DNA of 64,000 nt from Serratia grimesii NBRC 13537 (GCF_001590905.1 NZ_BCTT01000017.1:90171-154170); one strand, 5' to 3'. Positions 48,809 through 59,789 are shown, numbered from the stretch's first letter. Notes: generated from the sequence alone by a model not told the origin. A program made the numbers and translations.

Positions 48809-49951
48809 ATGAAAGGACGTTGGGGCAAATACCTGCTGGGCGGGTTAGTGGTAGCGGTACTGGCAGGCTGTTCATCTAAGCCGACTGACCGGGGACAGCA
48901 ATATAAAGATGGCCGTCTGGAGCAGTCGCTGGAGCTAGTTAACCAACCTAACGCCAAAGGCGTACCGGTTAATGCCAGGGATTACGCGGATCAACTGATG
49001 GAGATTAAAAACGCCTCTCCTTCACTTTTTAATCGCAACAACACGACGTTTCAGGCCGTACAAAGTTGGATGGCCTCAGGCGCTGACACGCGCAACCTGA
49101 ATCAATACGGCCTCAGTGCCTACCAAATGGAAGGCGTGGACAACTACGGCAATGTGCAGTTTACCGGTTACTACACGCCGGTGTTGCAGGCGCGCTATAC
49201 CCAACAGGGTGAGTTCCGCTACCCGCTGTACCGCATGCCGCCAAAAGGAAAAGGTCGTTTACCCGATCGCGCAGGCATTTATTCCGGTGCGCTGGATGAC
49301 CGCTATATTGTGGCGTACACCAACTCACTAATGGACAACTTTATGATGGAAGTCCAGGGCAGTGGTTATGTGGATTATGGCAATGGTCAGCCGTTGGTGT
49401 TCTTCGGCTATGGTGGCAAGAACGGCCACGCTTACCGTAGCATTGGTAAAGTGCTGATCGACCGTGGCGAAGTGACAAAGGCGGATATGTCGATGCAGGC
49501 AATTCGTCAGTGGGCTGATACCCACAGCGCAGCAGAAGTGCGTGAGCTGCTGGAGCAAAACCCTTCCTTTGTCTTCTTCCGTCCGGAGTCCTTTGCACCG
49601 GTGCGGGGCGCCAGTGCAGTACCACTGATTGCCAAAGCCTCGGTGGCTTCCGATCGTTCGTTGATCCCGGCGGGTACCACGCTGCTGGCAGAAGTGCCGC
49701 TGCTGGACAACAAGGGTAAATTCACGGGAAAATATGAGATGCGCCTGATGGTGGCTCTGGATGTGGGTGGGGCGATTAAAGGCCAGCACTTCGACATGTA
49801 CCAGGGCATTGGGCCGGATGCCGGTCACTCGGCAGGTTTTTACAACCACTATGGTCGCGTTTGGGTGTTAAAAGGCGCCAACGTTAACGCGCCGTTGTTT
49901 ACCAGCCAGAATAATTCCACGTCCGGCGGTTCGCTGTTGGTTACCCGCTAA
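48809..49951 (+). CDS. mltA: Membrane-bound lytic murein transglycosylase A
   Basis: 380 residues from the ATG at 48809; the longer frame to 48629 has no similarity. Lipoprotein signal with lipobox LAGC, then the MltA domain (FTGYYTPVLQARY) and the 3D domain with catalytic Asp (DMYQGIGPDAGHSAGFYN). Serine residues after Cys predict outer-membrane anchoring. Cleaves the glycan chain with formation of 1,6-anhydromuramic acid. Confidence 0.95.
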   Translation: MKGRWGKYLLGGLVVAVLAGCSSKPTDRGQQYKDGRLEQSLELVNQPNAKGVPVNARDYADQLMEIKNASPSLFNRNNTTFQAVQSWMASGADTRNLNQYGLSAYQMEGVDNYGNVQFTGYYTPVLQARYTQQGEFRYPLYRMPPKGKGRLPDRAGIYSGALDDRYIVAYTNSLMDNFMMEVQGSGYVDYGNGQPLVFFGYGGKNGHAYRSIGKVLIDRGEVTKADMSMQAIRQWADTHSAAEVRELLEQNPSFVFFRPESFAPVRGASAVPLIAKASVASDRSLIPAGTTLLAEVPLLDNKGKFTGKYEMRLMVALDVGGAIKGQHFDMYQGIGPDAGHSAGFYNHYGRVWVLKGANVNAPLFTSQNNSTSGGSLLVTR

Positions 49952-49980
49952 CGGCCATAGTCATATCGATATTGACCCGC

Positions 49981-50010
49981 AAGGGCCGGACATTCCGGCC
50001 CTTATCATTT
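49981..50010 (+). terminator. Hairpin after mltA
   Basis: 9-bp stem AAGGGCCGG / CCGGCCCTT with loop ACATT, followed by ATCATTT; weak T-tract. Confidence 0.6.
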
Positions 50011-50034
50011 GCAATGTTAAGGTATTAAAGCGTT

Positions 50035-50841
50035 ATGAACACAGCCTATTCTGAAGCCTACCTGCAACGTTTTGGCGGCACAGCACGTTTGTACGGTCAG
50101 CAAGCATTGGCGCTGTTTTCCCAGGCGCATATTTGCGTTATTGGCATCGGCGGCGTGGGTTCTTGGGCTGCTGAGGCACTGGCGCGTACCGGAATCGGTG
50201 CCATTACGCTGATTGATATGGATGATGTCTGCGTCACTAACACTAACCGCCAGATCCATGCGCTACGCCAACATGTTGGCCAGTCAAAAACTGAAGTGAT
50301 GGCGGAGCGTATTCTGGCGATCAACCCAGAGTGCCGGGTGACGTGCATTGACGACTTTATTACTGCCGATAATGTCGCAGAGCTACTGAATAATAATTTT
50401 AGCTATGTCATCGATGCGATTGACAGCGTACGGCCGAAGGCGGCGTTGCTGGCCTATTGTCGCCGTTACAAGATCCCCGTAGTCACTACCGGTGGTGCTG
50501 GTGGCCAGATAGATCCCACCCAGATTGCGGTAGTCGACCTGGCGAAAACCATTCAGGATCCGTTAGCCGCCAAGCTGCGGGAGCGGCTGAAAAATGATTT
50601 CAACGTGGTGAAGAACAGCAAAGGTAAACTGGGTATTGACTGCGTATTTTCCAGTGAACCGCTGGTTTATCCGCAACCTGATGGCAGCGTTTGTGCATCA
50701 CGCAGTACCGCAGAAGGGCCAAAAAGAATGGATTGCAGTGCGGGGTTTGGCGCGGCAACCATGGTTACCGCCACCTTTGGCTTTGTCGCTGTTTCCCATG
50801 CTCTGAAGAAGATGGTAGCGAAAGCCGCGCGTCAGGCGTAG
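50035..50841 (+). CDS. tcdA: tRNA threonylcarbamoyladenosine dehydratase TcdA (CsdL)
   Basis: 268 residues. E1-like fold with nucleotide loop [17 protein letters not shown] and [13 protein letters not shown]. It cyclises t6A37 of tRNA to ct6A with ATP, assisted by the sulfur system CsdA/CsdE encoded next to it on the other strand. Its 3' end overlaps csdE by 10 bp (convergent). Confidence 0.96.
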   Translation: MNTAYSEAYLQRFGGTARLYGQQALALFSQAHICVIGIGGVGSWAAEALARTGIGAITLIDMDDVCVTNTNRQIHALRQHVGQSKTEVMAERILAINPECRVTCIDDFITADNVAELLNNNFSYVIDAIDSVRPKAALLAYCRRYKIPVVTTGGAGGQIDPTQIAVVDLAKTIQDPLAAKLRERLKNDFNVVKNSKGKLGIDCVFSSEPLVYPQPDGSVCASRSTAEGPKRMDCSAGFGAATMVTATFGFVAVSHALKKMVAKAARQA

Positions 50842-51266
50842 CGAGCAGCTATCATCTTCACTGCACTTGCTAAGGCTTCCAACCCGCTGGCGCGAGTGGC
50901 GCTGAGCTGGGCACGCAGTGCGAGCTTTTCAAACAGCGCCAAGGGATCCATTGCCACAACCTGCTGTGGCGTTTTTCCTTCGACTGCCGTAAGCAACACC
51001 GCCAGCAGGCCGCGTACGATGCGGCCTTCGCTGTCGCCATAAAAGTGCAGCGTGCCGTCCGCCAATAACTGATGCCCCAACCAGACCCGGTTCTCACAGC
51101 CACTCAACTCCATTTCTGCTGCACGTAACGCTTCTGGCAGTGGCGGTAATTGTTTCGCCAGCATGATCAGTTGGCGATAGCGATCTTCCCACTGTTTCAG
51201 CGCGGTAAATTTCTCGATCAACGCCTCGGCAGTTATTTCATGACCAAAGGGGTGGGGGGCAAGCAT
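50832..51266 (-). CDS. csdE: Sulfur acceptor protein CsdE
   Basis: 144 residues. SufE-like: the acceptor cysteine in the [12 protein letters not shown] segment and [21 protein letters not shown]. It takes persulfide sulfur from CsdA. The ATG at 51266 follows GGAGAG and gives the family N-terminus; a start at 51284 is possible but less likely. Confidence 0.93.
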   Translation of the reverse strand: MLAPHPFGHEITAEALIEKFTALKQWEDRYRQLIMLAKQLPPLPEALRAAEMELSGCENRVWLGHQLLADGTLHFYGDSEGRIVRGLLAVLLTAVEGKTPQQVVAMDPLALFEKLALRAQLSATRASGLEALASAVKMIAARYA

Positions 51267-51284
51267 AGTCTCTCCGGGAGTCAT

Positions 51285-52490
51285 CTAGTCGGCCAGCAGG
51301 TCGATGGCGCTCTGCAGTGCGGCCACCAGGGCATCGACGTCTTCCTGGGTGTTGTAAGGTGCGAAAGAGGCACGTAGCGTACCACTGACACCCAATGCTG
51401 CCATGAGCGGCTGAGCACAATGCTGACCGGCACGTACTGCGATGCCTTGTTCTGCCAGCAGGGTAACGATATCGCTGTGATGGATATCGGCAATATCAAA
51501 CGCCAACAAGCTGGAGCCAGAACACCGGAAGCTGCGGAATCCTGGCAGTTGCGCCAATCGTTGCTCTGCCTGATCGGCCAGATCGCGGCTATAGTGCTCT
51601 GCTGCCGTCATATCCTGTTTGCTCAGCCATTCCAGCGCAGCAGCCAGCCCTAACACGCCAGCAATATTTGGCGTACCGGCTTCAAAACAGTGTGGGGGTT
51701 TTTGTGGCGTGAAACCGTCGAATGACGCCTGAGTCAACATCTTGCCGCCACCTTGCCACGGTGCCATCTGCGCCAATAATTCACTTTTGCCGTACAGTGC
51801 ACCAATGCCGGTCGGACCATAGAGTTTATGCCCAGAGAAGGCGTAAAAATCAATGTTAAGCTGCTGAACGTCTGCCGGGCAGTGCACGATACCCTGCGCG
51901 CCGTCGATCATCACGCGCGCCCCGACGCGATGGGCCAAATCGATGGCGTACGCCAGATCTGGGCAACCACCAGTGACGTTGGACATTTGTCCCAGTGCCA
52001 GCAGGCGGGTTTTCTCGCTCAGCAGGCTTGGTAACTGTGTCAGGTCCGGCAGGTGGTCTGCACCAAGCGGCAATTTCACCACGCGTGCGCCGGTTTGTTC
52101 CGCCACCATTAGCCAGGGGATCAGATTGGCGTGGTGCTCGGCCTCGCTCACCAGGATTTCGTCACCCGGTTGCAAGCGGGGACGCGCATAACTTTGTGCT
52201 ACTAAGTTGATGGCTTCAGTCGTACCACGGGTCCAAATAATGTCATCGGCTGACGGAGCATTAACAAGTTTAGCGACCTGCTGACGTGCCTGTTCGAAAC
52301 GCAGGGTCAGATCTTGCCCCGCGCGGTGTTGGCTGCGGTGCACGGTGGCAGCGTCGTCACGGTAAAACTGCTGCGTAGCGTTGATGACCGCCAACGGTTT
52401 CAACGCGGTGGCGGCGCTATCGAGATAAATGCCTGCTTGTTGCAAAGCAGGAAACTGATTACGAAAAACGATGGGGTTAAAAGGTGTCAT
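51285..52490 (-). CDS. csdA: Cysteine desulfurase CsdA
   Basis: 401 residues, E. coli length. PLP enzyme: PLP lysine in AFSGHKLYGPTG, catalytic cysteine in RAGQHCAQP, and AEHHANLIPW. It releases sulfur from cysteine as a persulfide passed to CsdE. The ATG at 52490 matches E. coli; the TTG at 52517 is unlikely. csdE follows 18 bp downstream. Confidence 0.95.
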   Translation of the reverse strand: MTPFNPIVFRNQFPALQQAGIYLDSAATALKPLAVINATQQFYRDDAATVHRSQHRAGQDLTLRFEQARQQVAKLVNAPSADDIIWTRGTTEAINLVAQSYARPRLQPGDEILVSEAEHHANLIPWLMVAEQTGARVVKLPLGADHLPDLTQLPSLLSEKTRLLALGQMSNVTGGCPDLAYAIDLAHRVGARVMIDGAQGIVHCPADVQQLNIDFYAFSGHKLYGPTGIGALYGKSELLAQMAPWQGGGKMLTQASFDGFTPQKPPHCFEAGTPNIAGVLGLAAALEWLSKQDMTAAEHYSRDLADQAEQRLAQLPGFRSFRCSGSSLLAFDIADIHHSDIVTLLAEQGIAVRAGQHCAQPLMAALGVSGTLRASFAPYNTQEDVDALVAALQSAIDLLAD

Positions 52491-52685
52491 ACCCTGATTG
52501 TCACTGGCTTGAGTCAATGGCTGATCCTGTCCTATTTTATCGCCAGAGACAAGCTATCCCGCATATTAGGATTCATCGGCTGGAAATTATGGATAAGTTT
52601 GTTATGCTAATAAGTACGCGCTAAATAATGGCGTTGAATAACATAAAGGGTTTTTTACAGCATTTAAAACTACAAGGAGTCCACA

Positions 52686-52910
52686 ATGAAGAAGACAGCC
52701 GCAATTATCTCTGCTCTGATGCTTACGTTCACCCTGGCAGCCTGTTCCAGCAACTACGTGATGCACACCAATGATGGGCGCACTATTGTCGCTGACGGCA
52801 AGCCAAAAGTGGACAACGACACCGGGATGATCAGCTATAAAGATGCTAACGGCGTTGAGCAGCAGATCAACCGTTCCGACGTGAAAGAAATGGTTGAAAG
52901 CAACCAGTAA
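52686..52910 (+). CDS. ygdI: YgdI/YgdR-family small lipoprotein
   Basis: 74 residues. Lipobox LAAC, then the YgdI/YgdR domain (SSNYVMHTNDGRTIVADGKP, then MISYKDANG). Paralogue of ygdR at 24.1 kb. GGAG ribosome-binding site. Function unknown. Its 3' end faces the GcvB RNA and probably shares the hairpin at 52928-52950. Confidence 0.93.
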   Translation: MKKTAAIISALMLTFTLAACSSNYVMHTNDGRTIVADGKPKVDNDTGMISYKDANGVEQQINRSDVKEMVESNQ

Positions 52911-52919
52911 ACGTCAGGC

Positions 52920-52950
52920 AAAAAAAAAGCACCGCAAAGATTGCGGTGCT
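52920..52950 (-). terminator. Terminator of gcvB (also faces ygdI)
   Basis: Perfect 10-bp stem with 3-base loop followed, on the minus strand, by nine T. Confidence 0.85.
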
Positions 52951-53121
52951 GCATAAAATCACTATGGACAGACAGGGTAAATGTACAGGAAGTGAAAAAA
53001 CAGTAGCTTAGCTACCACGTCTGGATTGCCAGACAATTTGCAAACACAACATCACAACCACAAGCCAAAAGTTCATCGATGTCCTAGACACCCAATTCCT
53101 TTTCGTTCCGGCCCGGGAAGT
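52921..53121 (-). ncRNA. gcvB: GcvB small RNA
   Basis: About 201 nt, divergent from gcvA as in E. coli. Recognised by the 5' end ACTTCC...GCCGGAACGAAAAG, the GU-rich seed region R1 (complement of 53041-53059), an internal stem GTAGCTAAGCTAC followed by TGTTTTTT (early terminator), a conserved CACTTCCTGTACATTTACCC segment, and the final terminator (stem AGCACCGCAA plus T9). It is Hfq-dependent, activated by GcvA and represses many amino acid and peptide transporter mRNAs. R1 appears about 8 nt shorter than in E. coli. Confidence 0.95.
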
Positions 53122-53127
53122 GCCGCC

Positions 53128-53156
53128 ACTATAGGTATTTGCTGGCGCATGCTCAA
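53128..53156 (-). promoter_or_regulatory. gcvB promoter
   Basis: On the minus strand: -35 TTGAGC, 17-bp spacer, -10 TATAGT, 6 nt before the predicted +1 at 53121. GcvA sites are expected in the gap to gcvA but not individually assigned. Confidence 0.7.
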
Positions 53157-53294
53157 CGGACAATTTATAATGGCTCGGATTAAAAAAACTAATGGTAGCG
53201 TTTTGCTGTCCTGTGCCTATTGCACGGCAGACAACGCCGCTTGATTTTTTATGCCGAATCATTCGGAATATTGTTACACAAAAGTAGCTAATAA

Positions 53295-54212
53295 ATGTCT
53301 AAACGCTTACCACCTCTTAATGCGCTGCGGGTCTTTGACGCGGCTGCCCGTCACCTGAGTTTTACCAAAGCGGCAGAAGAGCTGTTTGTCACCCAGGCCG
53401 CGGTGAGCCACCAGATCAAGTCGCTGGAGGACTTCCTTGGCCTGAAGCTGTTTCGGCGTCGTAATCGCTCCTTGTTACTGACGGAAGAAGGGCAAAGTTA
53501 TTACCTGGATATCAAGGAAATCTTCTCCTCAATCAATGAGGCCACACGTAAGCTGCAGGCGCGTAGCGCCAAGGGTGCATTAACCGTCAGTTTGCCCCCG
53601 AGTTTTGCTATTCAGTGGTTGGTGCCACGACTGTCAGGCTTTAACTCAGCTTATCCGGGAATCGATGTGCGAATCCAGGCGGTGGACCGTGAAGAAGACA
53701 AGTTGGCGGATGATGTCGACGTGGCGATTTTCTATGGTCGTGGTAACTGGACAGGTTTACGTGCCGAGCGTTTATACGCGGAATATCTGTTGCCGGTGTG
53801 TTCACCGAGCTTGCTGACCGGGGAACATGCATTAAAAATGACGAGCGATCTGGCTTATCACACGCTACTGCATGATACTTCCCGCCGCGACTGGTTGGCC
53901 TATACACGTCAATTGGGGTTACAACACATTAATGTGCAGCAAGGCCCGATTTTCAGTCACAGCGCCATGGTCGTTCAGGCTGCGGTGCATGGGCAGGGGA
54001 TTGCACTGGTGAATAACGTGATGGCGCAGACCGAAATTGAAGCCGGACGGTTGGTCTGCCCGTTTAACGATGTTTTAGTCAGTAAAAATGCTTTTTATCT
54101 GGTATGTCATGACAGCCAGGCAGAACTGGGTAAAATAGCCGCCTTTCGTCAGTGGATCCTGGCACGAGCAGCCAGCGAACAAGAAAAGTTCCGCTTTCGC
54201 TACGAACAATAA
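53295..54212 (+). CDS. gcvA: GcvA, LysR-family regulator of glycine cleavage
   Basis: 305 residues. N-terminus MSKRLPPLNALRVFDAAARH, helix-turn-helix FTKAAEELFVTQAAVSHQIKS. It activates gcvTHP with glycine, represses it with purines via GcvR, and activates the divergent gcvB RNA gene. Confidence 0.96.
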   Translation: MSKRLPPLNALRVFDAAARHLSFTKAAEELFVTQAAVSHQIKSLEDFLGLKLFRRRNRSLLLTEEGQSYYLDIKEIFSSINEATRKLQARSAKGALTVSLPPSFAIQWLVPRLSGFNSAYPGIDVRIQAVDREEDKLADDVDVAIFYGRGNWTGLRAERLYAEYLLPVCSPSLLTGEHALKMTSDLAYHTLLHDTSRRDWLAYTRQLGLQHINVQQGPIFSHSAMVVQAAVHGQGIALVNNVMAQTEIEAGRLVCPFNDVLVSKNAFYLVCHDSQAELGKIAAFRQWILARAASEQEKFRFRYEQ

Positions 54213-54264
54213 GGTCGGTCGCCGTTTTATCGCAACCGGCTCTCTTTAATAAAGGTAAATAACG

Positions 54265-54660
54265 ATGAGCAGTCGTTCAATGCTGATTTTTGCTGCTATC
54301 AGCGGCTTTGTATTTGTTGCTCTGGGCGCCTTTGGCGCACACGTATTAAGTGGCACGCTAGGTGCTAACGAGATGGTTTGGATCCGTACCGGTCTGGACT
54401 ACCAAGGGTTCCATACCCTGGCGATCCTGGCGTTGGCCGTGGCGATGCAACGCCGCGTCAGCCTGTGGTTTTATTGGAGCGGGGCGCTCTTGGCGCTCGG
54501 CACTGTACTGTTCAGCGGCAGCCTGTACTGTCTGGCGCTGTCACATCTGAAGGTTTGGGTTTATATCACGCCGGTTGGCGGTGTGTGTTTCCTGATCGGA
54601 TGGGCATTGATGTTGATTGGCGCTTTGCGTCTGAGGAAAAAGGCCGAGCGCCATGAATAG
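54265..54660 (+). CDS. ygdD: DUF423 membrane protein YgdD
   Basis: 131 residues with four hydrophobic segments; typical DUF423 start [14 protein letters not shown] and [15 protein letters not shown]. Function unknown. Overlaps rlmM by 8 bp, so the pair is co-translated. Confidence 0.93.
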   Translation: MSSRSMLIFAAISGFVFVALGAFGAHVLSGTLGANEMVWIRTGLDYQGFHTLAILALAVAMQRRVSLWFYWSGALLALGTVLFSGSLYCLALSHLKVWVYITPVGGVCFLIGWALMLIGALRLRKKAERHE

Positions 54661-55756
54661 ACTTGCGTTGTATTGCCGTCAAGGCTTTGAAAAAGAGTGT
54701 GCGGCGGAAATTACTGCAAAGGCTGCTGAACTGGAAGTGTTCGGCTTTGCCAGAGTGAAGGATAACAGCGGCTACGTGTTGTTCGAATGTTATCAACCGG
54801 ATGATGCCGATCGCCTGGCTCGGGAAATCCCGTTCCGTGAACTAATCTTTGCCCGCCAGATGTTGGTGGTTGGTGAGTTGCTGCGTGATTTGCCGCCGGA
54901 AGACCGTGTATCACCGATTGTTGGCATGCTGATAGGTGTGGTTGATCGTGGTGGTGAGCTACGCGTGGAAGTACCGGACACTAATGAAAGCAAAGAACTG
55001 TTGAAGTTCTGTCGTAAGCTGACGGTGCCGTTGCGTTCTGCAATGCGTGAACAGAAAGTGTTGATGGCGCGTGAGAACGCGACCCGCCCAGTGGTTCACG
55101 TGTTCTTTATCGCGCCGGGTTGCTGCTATGTCGGTTATTCCTTCAGCAATAACAACTCGCCGTTCTACATGGGGATTCCGCGTCTTAAGTTCCCATCCGA
55201 TGCCCCAAGCCGTTCTACGCTGAAACTGGAAGAGGCATTCCACGTATTCATTCCTGCCGATGAGTGGGACGAACGTTTGGCGAGCGGTATGCATGCGGTT
55301 GATCTGGGCGCTTGCCCGGGCGGCTGGACCTATCAATTGGTCCAGCGCAGCATGATGGTACATGCGGTAGATAATGGCCCAATGGCACCGAGCCTGATGG
55401 ATACCGGCCAGGTAACGCATCACCGTGCCGATGGCTTCAGATATGAACCTTCTAGCAGCAAGATTTACTGGCTGGTGTGTGACATGGTGGAGAAGCCGGC
55501 GAAGGTGACTAGCTTGATGATTCAATGGCTGGTGAAGGGCTGGTGCCGTGAGGCGATCTTTAACCTTAAACTGCCGATGAAAAAGCGCTACGAAGAGGTT
55601 TCTCAGAACCTGTTGTCTATCAAGGAAGCGTTGGATTCGGCGGGTATCAGCTCAGAGATTCATGCTAAGCAGCTGTACCACGATCGTGAAGAGGTTACTG
55701 TGCACGTTCGCCGTATGTGGTCGGCTGTGGCTGGTCGTCGCGACGAGCGTGAATAA
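54653..55756 (+). CDS. rlmM: 23S rRNA 2'-O-ribose C2498 methyltransferase RlmM
   Basis: 367 residues. N-terminal THUMP-like region, C-terminal SAM-binding domain with [15 protein letters not shown] and the catalytic tetrad region LVCDMVEKP and [11 protein letters not shown]. Methylates C2498 of 23S rRNA. Confidence 0.96.
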   Translation: MNRLALYCRQGFEKECAAEITAKAAELEVFGFARVKDNSGYVLFECYQPDDADRLAREIPFRELIFARQMLVVGELLRDLPPEDRVSPIVGMLIGVVDRGGELRVEVPDTNESKELLKFCRKLTVPLRSAMREQKVLMARENATRPVVHVFFIAPGCCYVGYSFSNNNSPFYMGIPRLKFPSDAPSRSTLKLEEAFHVFIPADEWDERLASGMHAVDLGACPGGWTYQLVQRSMMVHAVDNGPMAPSLMDTGQVTHHRADGFRYEPSSSKIYWLVCDMVEKPAKVTSLMIQWLVKGWCREAIFNLKLPMKKRYEEVSQNLLSIKEALDSAGISSEIHAKQLYHDREEVTVHVRRMWSAVAGRRDERE

Positions 55757-55788
55757 AAACGCTGCCGGCAGTAATCTTATACCTTAAA

Positions 55789-55904
55789 TAATTCGAGTTG
55801 CAGGCAGGCGGTAACTGAGCGAGTCCCGATGAGTTTACTCAAAATAAGTGATTCGGGTGAGTAAAGGCAGCCAATGCTCCTGCAACTTGAAGTCTGTCGG
55901 GTAT
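55789..55904. repeat. ERIC element
   Basis: About 116 bp with ends ATACC...CGAGTTGCAGGCAGGCGG and CTGCAACTTGAAGTCTGTC-GGGTAT and a diverged core. It fills the gap between convergent rlmM and xni, ending 3 bp before the xni stop. Confidence 0.85.
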
Positions 55905-55906
55905 CG

Positions 55907-56662
55907 TTAAAGCGGTAACCGCAGTTGTTGTAGGTTACCGGTTAACGTCAGATCAGTTCGTAATGTCGCCACTTTTTTACTGATATAAGCCATTTCGCGG
56001 TGCTGTTGCAGTTTACCGCGCCATTTCTCCGGCACGTGTTCCAAATCCTGATACAACCCATCCAGCGAACCTGCCTGCTGTAACAGCAATACTGCCGTCT
56101 TCGGTCCAATACCTGCCACGCCAGGGATTTTGCTGCTGCTTATTCCCGCCAACCCCCAGTAATCCGCCAACTGCTGTGGTGACACCCCAAACTCTTGCTG
56201 TACAAAGGGCATATCCAACCAGCGCTTTTGAAAGTAATCACGGATCTGCACATTGGGTGCTAACAGTTGGCAATAGCCTTTGTCGGTGGACACAATGGTC
56301 ACCTGGTGGCCGCCACCTGTGACCTTTGCGGTCAGCGTTGCCGCCAGATCGTCCGCTTCATTGCCCGGAGAATGCCAACAGGCCACACTGAGCGCTTCAA
56401 ACGCCTGTCGGAGCTGCGGCATTTCCTGCTGTAAATTTTCTGGCATCGGAGAACGCCCGGCTTTGTAATCGGGCAGAATTTGATGACGCCAGCTTTCACT
56501 GCGGTCATCTTCGTCAAATACCGCCACGGCGTGCGTTGGCCGACTGTGCTGAATCAACTGCTGCAGCGCGTGCTGGCAAGCATTCACACAGGGAGAACCC
56601 TGCACGGCGTGTATGCGGCGGATGAGGTTCAGAGCATCAACGATCAGTAGGTGTATAGGCAT
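55907..56662 (-). CDS. xni: Flap endonuclease Xni (ExoIX)
   Basis: 251 residues. 5'-nuclease fold: [12 protein letters not shown] at the N-terminus, [20 protein letters not shown] and a helix-hairpin-helix [21 protein letters not shown]. Fewer metal-binding acidic residues than polymerase I type nucleases, as known for Xni. Its reading frame end abuts an ERIC element. Confidence 0.94.
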   Translation of the reverse strand: MPIHLLIVDALNLIRRIHAVQGSPCVNACQHALQQLIQHSRPTHAVAVFDEDDRSESWRHQILPDYKAGRSPMPENLQQEMPQLRQAFEALSVACWHSPGNEADDLAATLTAKVTGGGHQVTIVSTDKGYCQLLAPNVQIRDYFQKRWLDMPFVQQEFGVSPQQLADYWGLAGISSSKIPGVAGIGPKTAVLLLQQAGSLDGLYQDLEHVPEKWRGKLQQHREMAYISKKVATLRTDLTLTGNLQQLRLPL

Positions 56663-56669
56663 TTACGCG

Positions 56670-56700
56670 TTGTCTTTCAAGCTGCAGTATTGTGACTTGA
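56670..56700. repeat. Possible ERIC remnant upstream of xni
   Basis: CGTTGTCTTTCAAGCTGCAG resembles the ERIC end at 36871, followed by a decayed GACTTGATAAAG arm. Lies 8 bp before the xni start. Confidence 0.35.
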
Positions 56701-56710
56701 TAAAGTCAGA

Positions 56711-56738
56711 AAAAAGAAGGGCGGCTTTAGCGCCGCCC
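56711..56738 (-). terminator. Intrinsic terminator of ppnN
   Basis: Stem GGGCGGC / GCCGCCC with 6-base loop, followed on the minus strand by TTCTTTTTTCT. Confidence 0.75.
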
Positions 56739-56746
56739 GGAGATGG

Positions 56747-58111
56747 TCAGGCTACGATTTCGTAGCAGGGAACATAAGCGGTACCGGGTAGCTTCATGCG
56801 ATGCTGGGCAACAAAGCCCTGAAGCAGGCTGTCCATCTGCTTCATCATTTGCGGTTCGCCGTGAAGCTTGTACGGGCCAAATTGCTCGATAGCATGAATG
56901 CCATTTTCCTTCACGTTACCGGCTACGATACCGGAAAATGCGCGGCGCAGCGCAGCTGCCAACTGTTCGGCTGGCTGATCCGGATACAGGTTGAGATTCG
57001 CCATATTTTCGTGGCTTGGCTCAAACGGTAATTGCAGATCTGGTGCTATGCGGATTGACCAGTTAAAGCTGTAGGCATCACCGGTATTGCGGCGATTCTC
57101 TTTCACCAATGGCATGGCTTTCTTCATCTGACGTGCGACTTCAGCCGGATCGTCGATGATGATAGTGTAATGGCGGCGAGCTTCTTCCCCCAACGTGTTC
57201 ATGATGAACTCGTCCAGCACACGGAAATAGTCGGCACTTTCTTTCGGGCCGGTGAGGATCAGTGGCAATACCTGCTCGCTGTTTTCAGGGTTCATCAAGA
57301 TACCCAGAAGATACAGCAGCTCTTCCGCGGTGCCGACACCACCCGGGAAGATGATGATACCGTGAGCGATACGTACGAAGGCTTCCAGGCGCTTTTCAAT
57401 GTCCGGCATGATCACCAGTTCATTGACCAGCGGGTTAGGCGGTTCGGCAGCGATGATCGACGGTTCAGTCATGCCGATAAAGCGACTGTTATAGTAGCGT
57501 TGTTGCGCATGGCCTACAGCAGCACCTTTCATCGGTGCTTCCATTGCCCCTGGCCCGCACCCCGTACAGATGTTCAGTTCGCGCAGCCCGAGTTGGCTGC
57601 CAACTTTGCGTGCGTACAGATATTCGTTTTCGTTGATTGAATGGCCGCCCCAGCACACCACCATATTAGGATCTTCATCGAGATGCAGCGCACGGGCGTT
57701 GCGCAAGATAGAGAACACCAGGTTGGTAATATGGGCCGAGTTTTCCAGGTTCAGATGCTGAAAACGGCCAGCGCTGTCTATTTGGCCGTGAACGAACAGG
57801 ATATCGCGCAGCACAGCGAACAGGTTGGCTTGCAGCGATCGGATAATCCTGCCATCAACAAAGGCGTCTTCAGGTGGATTCACAAGCTCAAGTTTGACCC
57901 CGCGCTCACGGCGCAACACGTTAATATCAAAGCTTTCGTAGCGTGACAGCAGCTGTTTGCTGTTGTCGGTCTGGCTGCCAGAATTCAAAACTGCCAGTGA
58001 ACAGTTGCGGAACAAACGGTATAGATCGCTGCTGGCAGTGCGCTTCAGCATGTCTACTTCCAGCTGCGACAGCAAATCCATAGAGCCAAGCGGGCTGATG
58101 TGTGTAATCAA
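56747..58111 (-). CDS. ppnN: Pyrimidine/purine nucleotide 5'-monophosphate nucleosidase PpnN
   Basis: 454 residues. Central LOG-like domain with [14 protein letters not shown] and [16 protein letters not shown], flanked by regulatory N- and C-terminal domains as in E. coli PpnN (YgdH). It cleaves nucleoside monophosphates to base and ribose-5-phosphate and is allosterically activated by (p)ppGpp. Confidence 0.96.
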   Translation of the reverse strand: MITHISPLGSMDLLSQLEVDMLKRTASSDLYRLFRNCSLAVLNSGSQTDNSKQLLSRYESFDINVLRRERGVKLELVNPPEDAFVDGRIIRSLQANLFAVLRDILFVHGQIDSAGRFQHLNLENSAHITNLVFSILRNARALHLDEDPNMVVCWGGHSINENEYLYARKVGSQLGLRELNICTGCGPGAMEAPMKGAAVGHAQQRYYNSRFIGMTEPSIIAAEPPNPLVNELVIMPDIEKRLEAFVRIAHGIIIFPGGVGTAEELLYLLGILMNPENSEQVLPLILTGPKESADYFRVLDEFIMNTLGEEARRHYTIIIDDPAEVARQMKKAMPLVKENRRNTGDAYSFNWSIRIAPDLQLPFEPSHENMANLNLYPDQPAEQLAAALRRAFSGIVAGNVKENGIHAIEQFGPYKLHGEPQMMKQMDSLLQGFVAQHRMKLPGTAYVPCYEIVA

Positions 58112-58310
58112 GGTAACTCCTTTGCACCCGGAAAGGGGCAGTAGTAATCCATACGCAGCAGAACAGCATCTCGTTATAGTTAGCGCACGGCGGCAACATC
58201 ATCGTTTGCCAGCCGCAATGCCCAGCGCTCCTGATTTAACCTTACCGCCGTCCCCTGTTTTTTACCAATATAAACCGCTCGTTAGCTCAGTTGTTGAGCA
58301 CTGTTTCGCA

Positions 58311-59156
58311 CTATTGGCGTGCCAGACGGCCATGTGACGGGACAAAATCAGTGTTACTGCGCCATGGATTGATGTCCAGCCCGCCACGGCGGGTGTAGCG
58401 CGCATACACCGTCAGGCTCTGCGGCTGACAATAGTGCATCAAATCGTTAAAAATACGTTCTACACACTGTTCGTGGAATTCATTGTGGTGACGGAAGGAC
58501 ACCAGATAACGCAGCAGTGCCTCACGATCGATCTGCGCACCACGATAATGAATTTGCACCGAGCCCCAGTCTGGCTGGTTGGTGATCAGGCAATTGGATT
58601 TCAACAGGTGACTGACAAGCTGCTCTTCTACCTGTTCCGTGCCGGTCGCATTTTGCAGGTAGTCAGCATTGAACTCATAGTTATCGATACGGATGTCCTG
58701 GTTATCGATGCATTCGCCATCCAGTCGGGCGATCTGGCTGCCTTCCAGTTGCTCTACGCGGAACAATGAGACGCTGACCTCACCCTGAGCGCAGGCAGAC
58801 AGATCGCGCTGCAAGGTGCTGCGTACAGTCTCCCAGTCGTTGAAAGGCGTTTGGTTAAAGCTATTGAGGTAAAGTTTGAAGCTCTTGGACTCAATGAGGT
58901 TGATGCTGTCAGCGTTGAGGCTAATCTCTCCGACTGCTACCTGCGGCAGGCCGTTGTCATTCAGCCAGGAGAGCTCGTACAGCGTCCAAATATCGGCACC
59001 GTGGAACGGCAAGTTGTCCGGATACAAACCCAGCGGCTCACGGTTCATGCTGCGTGGTACAGCTTGCAGCAATGTCGCGTCATAGCGATCGCGGTACGCG
59101 GTAGTTTTGCCTAGGGTCAATGCCGACAGGGCGTGATGGTCTTGATATGAGGACAT
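58311..59156 (-). CDS. queF: NADPH-dependent 7-cyano-7-deazaguanine reductase QueF
   Basis: 281 residues, the two-domain form. QueF motif [17 protein letters not shown] and the catalytic cysteine in [16 protein letters not shown]. Reduces preQ0 to preQ1 in queuosine tRNA modification. Divergent from syd with a 63-bp gap. Confidence 0.96.
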   Translation of the reverse strand: MSSYQDHHALSALTLGKTTAYRDRYDATLLQAVPRSMNREPLGLYPDNLPFHGADIWTLYELSWLNDNGLPQVAVGEISLNADSINLIESKSFKLYLNSFNQTPFNDWETVRSTLQRDLSACAQGEVSVSLFRVEQLEGSQIARLDGECIDNQDIRIDNYEFNADYLQNATGTEQVEEQLVSHLLKSNCLITNQPDWGSVQIHYRGAQIDREALLRYLVSFRHHNEFHEQCVERIFNDLMHYCQPQSLTVYARYTRRGGLDINPWRSNTDFVPSHGRLARQ

Positions 59157-59219
59157 CTGCTGTCACCTTGGTAATAGATAGGTACAATGGATGTCAGTTT
59201 ACCGTATGCGAGAAAAAAT

Positions 59220-59771
59220 ATGGACCATGAAGTACCGCACGCTCTGCGTGAGTTCACCCAGCGCTATGTTGATCTTTGGCAGCAGGAGCGCGGTCATGCG
59301 CCAGCAAGCCAAGATCTGTACGGCGTGCCATCGCCTTGTCTCGTAGAAAACCGGGATAACGAGGTGCTGTGGTTACCGCAGCCATTTACCCCAGCAGCGA
59401 CCCTGGAAAAGGTAGAAACTGCGCTTGAGCTTCGGCTACAGCCGGACATCCATCTGTTTTATACCCAACAGTATGCGGGTGACATGAGCGCCCAGTTTGG
59501 CGAGCATGATGTGACGCTGTTGCAGGTGTGGAGCGAGGACGATTTTATTCGCCTGCAAGAAAACCTGATCGGTCATCTTGTGACGCAAAAACGCCTAAAA
59601 TTATCACCGACGTTATTCCTGGCCACCACTGAATCAGAAATGACTATGGTCTCATTGTGCAACGTGAGCGGTAATGTGGTACTGGAGCAATTCGGGAGTG
59701 ATAAGCGCACGTTGCTGGCGGCTTCGTTGGGCAATTTCCTCGACGCATTGCGCCCACGGCTTGATGTTTGA
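59220..59771 (+). CDS. syd: SecY-interacting protein Syd
   Basis: 183 residues (E. coli 181). Family segments [19 protein letters not shown] and [13 protein letters not shown] peripheral inner-membrane protein that binds SecY and may check translocon quality. ATG at 59220 gives the family N-terminus; 59187 is an unlikely extension. Confidence 0.94.
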   Translation: MDHEVPHALREFTQRYVDLWQQERGHAPASQDLYGVPSPCLVENRDNEVLWLPQPFTPAATLEKVETALELRLQPDIHLFYTQQYAGDMSAQFGEHDVTLLQVWSEDDFIRLQENLIGHLVTQKRLKLSPTLFLATTESEMTMVSLCNVSGNVVLEQFGSDKRTLLAASLGNFLDALRPRLDV

Positions 59772-59789
59772 CGCTAATTTCACCGTAAT

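Noticed and set aside
53008..53262. Reading frames on both strands in the ygdI-gcvA gap
   Set aside because: They fall on the GcvB RNA and its promoter.
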